Source of the DNA: Phycisphaerae bacterium | Lineage (GTDB): Bacteria > Planctomycetota > Phycisphaerae > Phycisphaerales > SM1A02 | Reading direction: 5' to 3' | Length of the DNA stretch: 40,329 nucleotides | Assembly (NCBI GenBank): GCA_016795035.1 | Contig: JAEUIT010000006.1 | Span: 1 to 40,329, forward strand | Shown here: positions 8,003-16,748 of the stretch, piece after piece | Layout of the letters: every line of letters begins with the position of its first letter | How positions within the stretch are numbered: the first letter of the stretch is position 1 | The notes under the pieces: model-generated | The model's input: only the letters and a program-made list of their open reading frames with translations | Databases searched by the model: none | Told to the model about the DNA's origin: nothing | Translations under genes and position numbers: made by a program

Positions 8003-8082
8003 TGACGCCATCCGCGCTCGGGCCGGCCGAGCGCGTCTTCTCACGCGACGCGAGTCGTCGCCGCCGGCGCAGGAGGAACAGC

Positions 8083-8649
8083 ATGCTCTTCGGACTCATC
8101 GGATGCGGCGCGGTGGTCGTCATCGGCCTTTTCCTCGCCATGTTCGTGATCGGGGTCTACAACGGCCTTCAGCGAAAGCGCGTGACGGCACAGACCGCGT
8201 GGTCGGACATCGACGTGCAGCTGAAGCGTCGTCACGACCTCGTGCCCAACCTGGTCAACACGGTGAAGGGATACGCCACGCACGAGAAGGGCGTGTTCGA
8301 GAATGTCGCCACGGCGCGCTCTGCCGCGATGGGCGCGCAGTCGATCGACCAGAAGATCGCCGCCGAAGGCCAGCTCTCGCAGGCGCTCGGTCGCCTCTTC
8401 GCGGTCGCCGAGGCGTACCCCGAGCTCAAGGCCAACGCGAACTTCATGTCGCTCCAGGAGGAGCTCACGAGCACCGAGAACAAGATCGGCTTCGCACGCA
8501 CGAACTACAACCGGAGCGTGGCGCAGTTCAACGAGTCGTTGCTCGTCTTTCCGTCGAACGTCATCGGCGGCATGTTCGGGTTCTCGGAGATGAAGCTCTA
8601 CGAACTCGACTCGCCCGAAGAGCGCAAGGCCCCCACGGTCCAGTTCTGA
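8083..8649 (+). CDS. lemA: LemA family protein (first of two)
   Basis: A 188-residue LemA protein: one N-terminal membrane segment (about residues 4-26), then the conserved block WSDIDVQLKRRHDLVPNLVN, the motif VKGYATHEKGVFENV, and a helical body ending PEERKAPTVQF. LemA proteins are membrane-anchored with a long helical domain, usually encoded beside HtpX or TPM-domain genes; their function is poorly defined. The start is fixed by a strong AGGAGG (8071-8076). It leads a cluster with an M48 protease, a small membrane protein and a second LemA, so the product probably works with the protease in envelope quality control. Confidence 0.93.
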   Translation: MLFGLIGCGAVVVIGLFLAMFVIGVYNGLQRKRVTAQTAWSDIDVQLKRRHDLVPNLVNTVKGYATHEKGVFENVATARSAAMGAQSIDQKIAAEGQLSQALGRLFAVAEAYPELKANANFMSLQEELTSTENKIGFARTNYNRSVAQFNESLLVFPSNVIGGMFGFSEMKLYELDSPEERKAPTVQF

Positions 8650-8706
8650 CGTCCGAACGTTCTCCGCGTTGCAGGCGCGGCGTAGGAAGGAGCGGTCTCG
8701 TAGTCG

Positions 8707-9789
8707 ATGTCCACAGGCGACACGCCATTCGGTCGCGCGGCGCAGGATGATGTTTGGGAGACGTCGTCGGTCGTTCACACGGAACGGCCGCCGATCCGGG
8801 CCTATCCGGCGAACGTCACCTACACGAATCTCATCGCGGAGAACCGTCGCAAGAGCTCGTTCCTCGTCGCGCTTCTCATCGGTCTTGCGATTCTCGTCGG
8901 CGCTGCCGCGGGCGTCGTGGTCGGGGGAGCGCGCGGGGGCGGGCAAGAGGCGGCGATGGCGGCGCTCGCGGGCGCCGCCATCCTGGGCGTGATCGCCTCG
9001 CTTGGCGCGGCGTGGTCGTGGAACGCGGGGCCGGGCGCGATCCTCTCGATGGCCGGCGCGCGGGAGATCGAGAAGGCCGATGATCCGCAGCTCTTCAACG
9101 TGGTCGAGGAGCTGTCGATCTCGGGCGGCATGCCGGTGCCGAAGGTCTACCTCATCGATGACCCGTCGCTCAACGCGTTCGCGACCGGGCGCGACCCGGC
9201 GAACGCCGCGGTGGCGATCACGACGGGCCTGCGGGCGACGCTCACGCGCGACGAGCTCGCGGGCGTCATCGCCCACGAACTCGCGCACGTGCGGCACTAC
9301 GACATCCGTCTCATGATGCTCATGGCGACGATGGCCGGCATGATCGTCGTGGCGTCGGACGTCACGCGACGCATGCTCTTCTACGGGGGCCTCAATGGGG
9401 GCTCGGGCCGCAGCAGCCGCGGCGGCGGCGGGAAGCAGCAGGGGGGCAACCCGCTCGTCCTCGTGCTCGTCGTCCTCAGCATCGTCCTTCTCATCGTTGC
9501 ACCGATCGTCGCGACGCTCATTCGTCTCGCGATCTCGCGGCAGCGCGAGTATCTGGCCGACGCCGGCGCGGTCGAACTCACCCGCTATCCGGAAGGGCTC
9601 ATCGGCGCGCTCGAGAAGCTGGGCGCCTGCCGCATTCCGCTCAAGCGACAGAACGAGGCGATCGCGCCGCTCTTCATGGTCAATCCGTCGAAGGCCGCGG
9701 TCGAGCGCGGGCTGCAAGACCGCTCGAACCTCTTCATGACGCACCCGCCGCTGCACGAACGCATCGCGCGCCTCCGCGCGCTCACCTGA
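8707..9789 (+). CDS. htpX: HtpX-like M48 family membrane zinc metalloprotease
   Basis: A 360-residue M48B peptidase. Two hydrophobic segments (about 55-78 and 86-106) come first, then the family block PKVYLIDDPSLNAFATGR, then the zinc-binding HExxH in GVIAHELAHVRHYD (about 194-207). A further pair of membrane segments (about 203-225 and 255-280) flanks a Gly/Ser/Lys-rich loop. The third zinc ligand Glu lies in SRQREYLADAGAVEL. HtpX cleaves damaged inner-membrane proteins. The N-terminus is about 50 residues longer than in E. coli HtpX and hydrophilic. It sits directly between two LemA genes and a small membrane-protein gene, all on one strand with short gaps. Confidence 0.93.
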   Translation: MSTGDTPFGRAAQDDVWETSSVVHTERPPIRAYPANVTYTNLIAENRRKSSFLVALLIGLAILVGAAAGVVVGGARGGGQEAAMAALAGAAILGVIASLGAAWSWNAGPGAILSMAGAREIEKADDPQLFNVVEELSISGGMPVPKVYLIDDPSLNAFATGRDPANAAVAITTGLRATLTRDELAGVIAHELAHVRHYDIRLMMLMATMAGMIVVASDVTRRMLFYGGLNGGSGRSSRGGGGKQQGGNPLVLVLVVLSIVLLIVAPIVATLIRLAISRQREYLADAGAVELTRYPEGLIGALEKLGACRIPLKRQNEAIAPLFMVNPSKAAVERGLQDRSNLFMTHPPLHERIARLRALT

Positions 9790-9806
9790 GAGGGACGTCG
9801 ACGACG

Positions 9807-10523
9807 GTGCCAGGCGCGCTCATCTGCATCCTCTTCGCCGGATTCATCGCGGTCGCGATCGGGCTCATGGTGCTCGCCCACAAGGCGGCGCAGGAGCGTC
9901 TGCGCGCCATGCAGGCGTTCGCGGCGGAACTCGGCTTCTCGTTCGACCCCGCGAGCTACGGCGGCTGGGACCGGCAGTGGCCTCGGTTCGAGTGCTTCGC
10001 GCAAGGCCACAGCCGCCGGGCGTTCAACCTGCTCACCGGACCGTTTCCCGGCGGCACGCGCGGCGAGACGTGCGTGCTCGGCGAGTACGAGTTCAAGGAG
10101 ACGCACGGCAGCGGCAAGAACCGGCGCACCGTCACGCACCAATTCGGCTTCCTCATCGTGATCACGCGCTGGCACGGCATGCCCGACGTGCAGCTTCGTG
10201 CCGAGAACATGCTCGACAAGGTCGCGGGCTTTCTCGGCTTCGACGACATCGACTTCGAGAGCGCCGAGTTCAGCCGCAGGTTCCACGTGAAGAGCTCCGA
10301 CAAGCGCTTCGCATACGACCTCATCGACCCGCAGATGATGGAGTTCCTGCTCGGCCAGAAGACGCCGCTCATCGATCTCGGCGACAATGCGTTCGTGCTC
10401 TCGTACGGCCGCAGCACTCGGCTCGGGGTCGATGACTACCGATCGCTTCTCGCGTGGGCGCGGGAGTTCCTTGGGCATTGGCCGCGCGTCGTCGTCGCAC
10501 GCCTCGACGAAGGAGTCCGCTGA
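9807..10523 (+). CDS. membrane-anchored protein of unknown function (possibly DUF3137-like)
   Basis: A 238-residue protein with one N-terminal membrane helix (about 5-25) followed by a soluble domain. The middle block (GETCVLGEYEFKETHGSGKNRR, then a hydrophobic strand FGFLIVITRW) resembles the ligand-like domains found with LemA/HtpX neighbours and DUF3137 proteins. I hold this family call loosely. The GTG start at 9807 leaves a 17-bp gap from htpX. The stop overlaps the start of the second lemA (TGATG). The tight placement suggests it is a partner of the LemA-HtpX system. No catalytic motif is visible. Confidence 0.75.
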   Translation: MPGALICILFAGFIAVAIGLMVLAHKAAQERLRAMQAFAAELGFSFDPASYGGWDRQWPRFECFAQGHSRRAFNLLTGPFPGGTRGETCVLGEYEFKETHGSGKNRRTVTHQFGFLIVITRWHGMPDVQLRAENMLDKVAGFLGFDDIDFESAEFSRRFHVKSSDKRFAYDLIDPQMMEFLLGQKTPLIDLGDNAFVLSYGRSTRLGVDDYRSLLAWAREFLGHWPRVVVARLDEGVR

Positions 10524-11089
10524 TGGAGCCGGTGGTGATCTGTCTCGTCGTTGCAGGCGTCGTCATCGTGCCGATCGTGTGGTTCGTGGCGACCTTCAAC
10601 CGCATCCAGTCCGTGCGGCAGCACATGAAGGAGTCGTGGTCGGGCGTCGACGTCGAGCTGAAGCGGCGCCACGATCTCGTGCCGAATCTCGTGAGCACGG
10701 TGAAGGGCTACGCGGCGCACGAGCGGGAGATCTTCGAGCGGATCGCCGCGCTACGAAGCCAGGCGATGTCGACGACCGCGCGGGGCAGCGAGAAGTCGGC
10801 GATCGAGGGCGAGCTCGGCAAGGTCATGCAGCGCCTGATCGCGGTCGCCGAGAGCTACCCCGAACTCAAGGCCGACCGGAACTTCCTCGAGCTTCAGAAG
10901 GAACTCGCGCTCACCGAGGACCGCATCGCGGCGGGCCGGCGCTTCTACAACGCGAACGTGCGCGAGCTGAACACGCTCGCCTCGACCTTCCCGAACAATC
11001 TCGTCGCGGGCGTGGTCGGCGTGCGGCCCGAGACCTTCTTCGAACTCGATTCGCCGCTCGAACGAGCGCGACCCGACGTCGCCATCTAA
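10523..11089 (+). CDS. lemA: LemA family protein (second of two)
   Basis: A 188-residue LemA protein clearly paralogous to the one at 8083: membrane segment (about 4-24), WSGVDVELKRRHDLVPNLVS, STVKGYAAHEREIFERIAAL, and a C-terminus ending FELDSPLERARPDVAI. It has the same length as its paralogue and the same block order, with many substitutions, so this is an old duplication rather than a recent one. Its ATG overlaps the stop of the upstream gene. The hydrophobic N-terminal segment contains the window-wide motif (10550-10557). Two LemA proteins may form hetero-assemblies around the HtpX protease (inference). Confidence 0.93.
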   Translation: MEPVVICLVVAGVVIVPIVWFVATFNRIQSVRQHMKESWSGVDVELKRRHDLVPNLVSTVKGYAAHEREIFERIAALRSQAMSTTARGSEKSAIEGELGKVMQRLIAVAESYPELKADRNFLELQKELALTEDRIAAGRRFYNANVRELNTLASTFPNNLVAGVVGVRPETFFELDSPLERARPDVAI

Positions 11090-11182
11090 GCCTCGGCGTG
11101 AATCGCGGGGCGGAACGAAGTACAACTACCGTCGCTCGCTCGCCGGCGGTCCCGCTCGGTCGCGCGGTCGCGAGCGTCACCA

Positions 11183-12181
11183 ATGGCCCGCGAACGCATC
11201 GTCACCGCGAACGAAGCGCCTGAGTTCGACGATCAGGCCGGCAACGCCCTGCGCCCGCAGCGCCTTGAGGATTACATCGGCCAGCGCGAGCTGGTCGAGC
11301 GCCTGCGCATCGCGCTCGAAGCCGTCCGCGAGCGCGGCGAACCGATGGAGCACGTGCTCCTGCACGGCCCGCCCGGTCTCGGCAAGACCACGCTCGCGCA
11401 CATCATCGCGTCGGAGATGGGCTCCCGCGCCTACGTCACGAGCGGCCCCGCGCTCACGAAGGCAAGCGACCTCGTCGGCATGCTGACGAAGTTGAGCGCG
11501 AAGGACGTCCTCTTCATCGACGAGATCCATCGGCTGCCCGCCGCGGTCGAGGAGTACATCTATCCCGCGATGGAGGACTTCAAGGTCGACTTCACGGTCG
11601 ACAGCGGCATGCACGCGAAGGTCGTGACGCTGCGGCTCAAGCCCTTCACGCTGATCGGCGCGACGACCCGCGCGGGCCTTCTCACGCAGCCGCTCCGCAG
11701 CCGTTTCGGCATCGCGCACCATCTCGAGTTCTACGAGCAGCCCGACCTCGTCTCGATCCTCGTGCGCGCGGCGCGGCACCTTTCGATGCGCAACGCGTCC
11801 GGCGAGATCTTCGACGCCGTCGCCGCCCGCGCCCGCGGCACGCCGCGCGTGGCGCTCCGGCTCCTTCGCCGCGTGCGCGACTTCGCGCAGGTCCGCGCCG
11901 AAGGGAAGCTCGTCGCGAGCACGGTTGACGCCGCGATGCGCCTCGAGTCGGTCGATGCGCTCGGCCTCGACGACCTCGACCGCAAGTACCTGCGCACCAT
12001 CCGCGACGTCTACGAAGGCGGCCCGGTCGGCCTGGACGCGATCGCCGCCACGATGGGCGACGACTCCGACACGCTCGAAGATCTCGTCGAGCCGTATCTC
12101 CTCCGCATGGGCTTCGTGGCCCGCACGCGGCAGGGGCGAAAGCTCACGACGGCGGGCGGGGAGTATCTGGCGTCGGCGTGA
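11183..12181 (+). CDS. ruvB: Holliday junction branch migration ATPase RuvB
   Basis: A 332-residue RuvB of standard length. Visible motifs are LRPQRLEDYIGQ, Walker A GPPGLGKTTLAH (about 70), Walker B LFIDEIHRL (about 112), sensor 1 LIGATTRAGLL, the sensor 2 region (ARGTPRVALRLLRRVRDFAQV) and the winged-helix C-terminus (VGLDAIAATMGDDSDTLED ... GFVARTRQGRKLT). With RuvA, RuvB drives branch migration of Holliday junctions in recombinational repair. No ruvA or ruvC lies in the window, so the gene is solitary here. Its last 38 bp overlap the 3' end of the convergent trypsin-like gene. Confidence 0.97.
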   Translation: MARERIVTANEAPEFDDQAGNALRPQRLEDYIGQRELVERLRIALEAVRERGEPMEHVLLHGPPGLGKTTLAHIIASEMGSRAYVTSGPALTKASDLVGMLTKLSAKDVLFIDEIHRLPAAVEEYIYPAMEDFKVDFTVDSGMHAKVVTLRLKPFTLIGATTRAGLLTQPLRSRFGIAHHLEFYEQPDLVSILVRAARHLSMRNASGEIFDAVAARARGTPRVALRLLRRVRDFAQVRAEGKLVASTVDAAMRLESVDALGLDDLDRKYLRTIRDVYEGGPVGLDAIAATMGDDSDTLEDLVEPYLLRMGFVARTRQGRKLTTAGGEYLASA

Positions 12182-13136
12182 GCCAGCCGTCCACGTCGAG
12201 CGTGCGCTCGTCGAGCGTTTCGAAGAGGGCGTGCGCGTCGCTTGGCTTCGCGCGCGGCGCGGCGGTCGTCGGGCGCGACGCGCGGTCGCGCGCAATGAGC
12301 GCGTCGACCCACTCGGGATCGAGGCGGAGGAGGCGGCAGGTCACGGCGTCGTCGGGATCGGCGCGACCCGCGAACGTGATCGAGACGGCGATGCCGACGA
12401 GTCGACCGTCGGCGAGGAAAGTGGGGCCGCCGGAATCGCCGGGGATGTACGGGCCGCGGATCTCGACCCGCGTGACCGGCGGGCGGCCGCCTTGCGTCGG
12501 CTCGTACGAGAGCACGCTGGAAATGGTGCCGCCGACGGTGCGCGGCCACTTGCCGCCGAGTCCCGCGGCGATCGTCTTCGCGCCGAGCGTGAGCTCTTCG
12601 AGCGGCGCCCACGGCACTGCGGCGAGCTCGAGGCCGGGCGCATGCACGATGGCAACGTCGAGTTCCGGCGAGAGGTGCGTGCCGCTCCAGACGCGCCGCA
12701 ATTTCGTCTCGAGATAGGGCCCGCCGGGATGGCGCGCGAGGAGCAACGAGTTGTCGAGTTCGACGACGTGCGCCGCCGTCAGGTAGTAGCCGTCGCTTGC
12801 GATCGGCACGGCGCTTCCGAAGGAGATGTTCGTGGTCCGCTGCCCGCGACGGTCGACCATCAGGACGGCCCGCGTGTCGCCGTCGGGCTTGACCACGAGC
12901 TCCGCGCTCGCCGAGTCGGCGTCCTCGAGGATGAGCGCGCTCTTCGAGATCGCGTACTCGATCGCCGGCTCGCCCGAGATCGTGACGTCGGTCCACGCCT
13001 TGAGCGACTCCGCGCGCAAGGGCCCGAAGACCTGCGCCGCTTCGGCGCGGTCGCGCGCGAGGCAGCCGCCGAGCGCCGCGACGGCCGCGGCTGCAACGAG
13101 GAGACGGCACGCGTCAGCGAGTCGGAACGATCGCAT
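12144..13136 (-). CDS. trypsin-like serine protease, predicted lipoprotein
   Basis: A 330-residue exported protein. The ATG at 13136 gives MRSFRLADACRLLVAAAAVA followed by the lipobox ALGGC (about residue 24). The chymotrypsin-fold triad is visible: His in YYLTAAHVVEL, Asp in SPELDVAIVHA, Ser in YIPGDSGGPTFL. The most likely role is periplasmic proteolysis or quality control, similar to single-domain trypsin-like/DegP-type peptidases, but no PDZ domain is present. It is the last gene of the minus-strand run after ubiA-like, lptD-like and ridA; its start overlaps the ridA 3' end by 23 bp. Its 3' end overlaps ruvB on the other strand. The frame is open further upstream to 13421, but that part is the shadow of ridA. 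Confidence 0.88.
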   Translation of the reverse strand: MRSFRLADACRLLVAAAAVAALGGCLARDRAEAAQVFGPLRAESLKAWTDVTISGEPAIEYAISKSALILEDADSASAELVVKPDGDTRAVLMVDRRGQRTTNISFGSAVPIASDGYYLTAAHVVELDNSLLLARHPGGPYLETKLRRVWSGTHLSPELDVAIVHAPGLELAAVPWAPLEELTLGAKTIAAGLGGKWPRTVGGTISSVLSYEPTQGGRPPVTRVEIRGPYIPGDSGGPTFLADGRLVGIAVSITFAGRADPDDAVTCRLLRLDPEWVDALIARDRASRPTTAAPRAKPSDAHALFETLDERTLDVDGWLTPTPDTPRPPS

Positions 13137-13515
13137 CGACTTCGATCTCGACGAGAAGGCGAGCGTCGACGAGCTTCGTGCCGGCAAGCATCGTCGCGGC
13201 CGGGCGGACTTCGGCGAAGAACTCGGCGTGCACCCGGCCGACGGCGTCGGCGTCTTCGATGTTGACGAGGAAGGTGCGCGTGCGCACGACGTCGGCCATC
13301 GAGCCGCCCAACGCCTCGATCGCGCGGCGCACGATGCCGTAGATGTGCCGGGCCTGCGCCGCCGCGTCGTTCGGGCCGACGGGGCCGCCACGCTCGGGAT
13401 CCCACGCGGTCGTGCCTGCAACGGCGATGAACGATCCCACCCGCACCGCGCGCGAGTAGCCGACCACCGCTTCCCAGGGCGCCTTCGACGAGTATGTGCG
13501 TCGTTCGTCGCTCAT
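13114..13515 (-). CDS. RidA/YjgF family deaminase
   Basis: A 133-residue Rid-family protein. The ATG at 13515 gives MSDERRTYSSKAPWE. Conserved features are YSRAVRVGSFIAVAGTTAWD, QARHIYGIVRRAIEALGGSMADVVRTRTFLVNI and the closing PAATMLAGTKLVDARLLVEIEVDAIV, with the Arg of VVRTR in the place that binds the imine carboxylate in RidA enzymes. Rid proteins hydrolyse reactive enamine/imine by-products of PLP enzymes; some subfamilies do other deaminations. It overlaps the lptD-like stop by 4 bp (ATGA) and the protease start by 23 bp, so it is embedded in that operon. Confidence 0.92.
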   Translation of the reverse strand: MSDERRTYSSKAPWEAVVGYSRAVRVGSFIAVAGTTAWDPERGGPVGPNDAAAQARHIYGIVRRAIEALGGSMADVVRTRTFLVNIEDADAVGRVHAEFFAEVRPAATMLAGTKLVDARLLVEIEVDAIVPTR

Positions 13516-16500
13516 CGGCCGAGACCGTCGGAAGAGTAGGACGTGCCGTCGCCGGTCATGGGGTTCCACATCGGCTGCGCCGTGTCCGCGGGGATGCTGA
13601 GTCGCAGGCTCGCGGTCGTCTGGTCTTCGATCAGGTCATACCCGGCGCTGAACGCGAGGTTGAAGTCGGGGAACGTGCGGGCGATCGATCCGGTGATTTC
13701 GCGGAGTTCGCCGGCGTCGAGGTCGTACTGCGGGCTCAGCGCGATGACGTACTTCTTGCCGAGCTGATAGACGACGCCGAACTGGATGAGGTCGGAGCTC
13801 GTCGGCGCGATCACGCGGTACTCGACGTACGTGCTGACCTCGGGCGAGTGCCGCATCTCGAGGCCGATCGCGCCCTTCGCGAGGTTTCGGAGGATGGCGT
13901 CGGGATCGGTGACGCCCGCGCGATCCTCGAGGAGCACCGTGCCGCTGCCGGCGAGCGTGAACGTGTCGCTCAACTGCCACACGCCGGCGCCGTAGACGTT
14001 GCTGCCGTACTGCGAGAGTTCGGGCCGCCAGGAGTAGAAGGACGGCAACGCGGACTGCGCGATCTTGAGCGGGTTGTTGAGGTCGGTCGCCTGGAAGTTG
14101 TCGCCTTCCGGGCTGAGGACGACGCCCGCGTCGATCGTGAGGAAGTTGACCGACTCCCACGCGCCGGCGCCGCCGCGCTGCGTTTGCCATTGCTGGCGCA
14201 CGCCGAGCTGCGCGATCGAACCGCCCAGCGCGCCTTCGACGTCCTGATCGAAGATGGGGAACGAGCCCGGCTCCGTGCTGTCGTAGCCGTACCAGAGAAG
14301 CGCGTTGGGCTCGATGATGTGGCGCATCCGGTGGAGGTCGAAGAAGCGGCTCTCGACCTTGTCGTCGATGCGCACGAATCGCATGCTGCCGCGGGCGCCG
14401 CCGCCGAGCATGAACGCGATGTCTTCGGGCGTCGCCGAGTACGCGTTGAAGTCGTTGAGGAAGTAGCCCGCGGCCGAGCCGTGCGCGAACGGCACGAGGC
14501 TCCAGTTGTTCTCGCTGAAGGTGTACGAGAACTCGTGCCGCGTGTAGCCGCGCGCGTACGTCGCGTCGTTGTAGCCCGCGGCTTCGAAGGCATCGGGAAT
14601 GTCGGTCGCGGGATTCACGAGGCCGAACGCCGCCGCGGGAATGCCTAACGAATTGGGGGAGCCCTTCGTCGGCCGCAGCGCCATCGCGTTCACCGACCAC
14701 GATTGCGTCCAGTTGAAGCCGCCGAGATCGTCGGCGAAGCGGCGGTACGTCAACTCCGGATACTTGTCGACCTGGTACGCGCGGCTCGCGAGCAGGTACG
14801 AGTTCGAGAGGAAGCCGTTGAGCCCGTACTTCAGGAGGAGCGTGAGCGCGGTGTTCGCGTTCTGCGAGATGTAGTAGATGCTCGACTCATACTCGCGCCG
14901 CGCCTCGAAGTCGTCGCGGCGGAACGTGCTCACGAAGGTCTGGTCGCTGATGTACGCGAGCTGCAGCTGAAGATTGGCGTTCGCCGACAGCGGCATCTGG
15001 TACTCGCCGTCCACGATGCCGCGCATGCTCTGGTCTTTGTCGACGTCCTCGCCCGCAGCCGTGCGGTCGGTGCCGCCGAAGTCGTAGAGGCCGAAGAGGT
15101 CGAGCGCGCCCGACGTGCGGCCGGCGTCGTACGTGATCTCCGTGCCGGCGGCCGGGCCGCGTTCGGTGTAGCCGCCGATCGTGAACATCGCGTCGGTGCC
15201 GGACGGCGGCGTGATGCCGAGGAGCTGGAAGAGATCCCAGTTCGTGAGGATCTCCGCGCCGTAGTCCGAGCGATAGCCGGCTTCGGCGCCGCGGAACGGT
15301 TGCGGTTCCGTCGTGCCTTCGAAGTATGGCAGGCCGAAGAAGGGCACATGGCCCGCGCGGAACGAGATCTTCTCCGCGGTGATGCGCGCCGGACCGCCAG
15401 TGCCCGCGGGCGCCTCGGTGATCGTCGCGCGCTCCGCGCCGACCGAAAGGTGCGGCACGAAGAACTCGCTCGTCGAGACCGTCGCCTGATTCGCCTCGAA
15501 CTCCTGCGCCGAGATCTGCCGCATTTCCTTCGCTCGCGCGTAGAGCGTGAGCATGCGGCCTTCGCGCGTGTACGTGCGCAGGACGGCGTCGACGATCGTC
15601 GCGCGGTTCTTCTGGAAGTCGTAGTAGATCTTCGCGCCGCGCACGGTGTAGTTGCCGTCGGTCGCGACCACGCCGCCTTCGAGATAGAGGCCGAGGATGT
15701 CGCCGGCGCGGATCTCGCGCTTGCGCGACTGGATCGCCTTCACCGCGTCGGGTGCGAGGAACGCGACGCCGCGCTCGGCCCGCATCTCGAGCGTTTGCGC
15801 GCCTTGCGCGACATCCGAGAGGTACTCGACCGACACGCCGCCTTCGATCGTGATCGCGTTCGCCTTCTGATCGACGACGATCTCGTCGGCCACGAACGAG
15901 ATCACGCCGTCGGGGCGGAAGATCGGCGTGCCCACGCCGCCTTCGAGGCCGGGCAATGTCACGGAATCCGCTTGCGCGGCCGCCTTCGGCTTCGGCAGTT
16001 CGAGCGGGTCGCCCGGCTGCGGCGGCGGCACCGGCGGCGCGATCGGCTCCTCGAGAATCGGCGTTGCCGACAGGCGTGCGGTGCCCTCGTCGACGGCCGC
16101 CTGCACTTGGCGAAGGAAGGTCGCGAGTCGCGACTGTCCGCGCAGGAGCAACTCCGACGTCGGCGGCACGCCGTGGATGCGGCGCGTGACGTTGAGTGCG
16201 ACATCGCCGCGCGTCGCGGAGGTCACGAGGAGATCGCGGCCTTGCGCGCCGAAGCCGGCACGGCGCGTCGGCTCGCTCGCCTCGAGGAAGTAGATCGCGA
16301 TCTGGTTGACTTCGCCCGGCGTGCCGTCGGCGTTCTGCACGGGCAGTCGATTGATCCAGACTTGCGCCGCGTCGGTCGTGAAGAAGAACGACGCGAAGCG
16401 AATCGACACGTTGCCGCGGAGTTCGAGCCGCTGCGTGTCGTCGACGGTCCATGTCCACGCGCGGTCGGCGTTGATCGCCATGTTCGCGCTGATGGGCTGC

Positions 16501-16700
16501 GTCGGCAGCACCATGCCCGAAAGTCGATCGCCGGTGATCAGGAGTCGCCGCGTCTCGCCCGCCTGCGGCAGCGCGCTCGCCGACTCCGCGACGGCTCCGG
16601 CGAGGCTCGCCGAGACGAGGAGCGCGACGGTCGCGCTCGCCCGGCGCGCGGTCTGAAGCGTGGTCGCTCGCGAGGAGAGTCGAGCCGTGCGGCGGGGCAT
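13512..16700 (-). CDS. LptD/OstA-like outer-membrane protein
   Basis: A 1062-residue protein resembling LPS-assembly protein LptD. The ATG at 16700 begins MPRRTARLSS, followed by a signal peptide ending near SASALPQA. The first ~450 residues are beta-rich and contain OstA/LptA-like segments (ITIEGGVSVEYLSD, VVATDGNYTVRGAKIYYDFQ, ATIVDAVLRTYTREGRMLTL). From about 480 on, alternating aromatic and polar strands (YRSDYGAEILTNWDLF, YTRHEFSYTFSENNWSLVPF, RMRHIIEPNALLWYGYDS) look like the LptD C-terminal beta-barrel. LptD inserts lipopolysaccharide into the outer leaflet, so the gene argues for an LPS-type outer membrane. An alternative GTG start at 16736 would add 12 residues. It is longer than E. 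coli LptD (about 780). It lies 48 bp after a ubiA-like gene and overlaps ridA. Confidence 0.82.
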   Translation of the reverse strand: MPRRTARLSSRATTLQTARRASATVALLVSASLAGAVAESASALPQAGETRRLLITGDRLSGMVLPTQPISANMAINADRAWTWTVDDTQRLELRGNVSIRFASFFFTTDAAQVWINRLPVQNADGTPGEVNQIAIYFLEASEPTRRAGFGAQGRDLLVTSATRGDVALNVTRRIHGVPPTSELLLRGQSRLATFLRQVQAAVDEGTARLSATPILEEPIAPPVPPPQPGDPLELPKPKAAAQADSVTLPGLEGGVGTPIFRPDGVISFVADEIVVDQKANAITIEGGVSVEYLSDVAQGAQTLEMRAERGVAFLAPDAVKAIQSRKREIRAGDILGLYLEGGVVATDGNYTVRGAKIYYDFQKNRATIVDAVLRTYTREGRMLTLYARAKEMRQISAQEFEANQATVSTSEFFVPHLSVGAERATITEAPAGTGGPARITAEKISFRAGHVPFFGLPYFEGTTEPQPFRGAEAGYRSDYGAEILTNWDLFQLLGITPPSGTDAMFTIGGYTERGPAAGTEITYDAGRTSGALDLFGLYDFGGTDRTAAGEDVDKDQSMRGIVDGEYQMPLSANANLQLQLAYISDQTFVSTFRRDDFEARREYESSIYYISQNANTALTLLLKYGLNGFLSNSYLLASRAYQVDKYPELTYRRFADDLGGFNWTQSWSVNAMALRPTKGSPNSLGIPAAAFGLVNPATDIPDAFEAAGYNDATYARGYTRHEFSYTFSENNWSLVPFAHGSAAGYFLNDFNAYSATPEDIAFMLGGGARGSMRFVRIDDKVESRFFDLHRMRHIIEPNALLWYGYDSTEPGSFPIFDQDVEGALGGSIAQLGVRQQWQTQRGGAGAWESVNFLTIDAGVVLSPEGDNFQATDLNNPLKIAQSALPSFYSWRPELSQYGSNVYGAGVWQLSDTFTLAGSGTVLLEDRAGVTDPDAILRNLAKGAIGLEMRHSPEVSTYVEYRVIAPTSSDLIQFGVVYQLGKKYVIALSPQYDLDAGELREITGSIARTFPDFNLAFSAGYDLIEDQTTASLRLSIPADTAQPMWNPMTGDGTSYSSDGLGR

Positions 16701-16748
16701 GCGGCGCGGATCGTACCGGCGATTGCCGGAGTCCACGCGACGTTCGCG

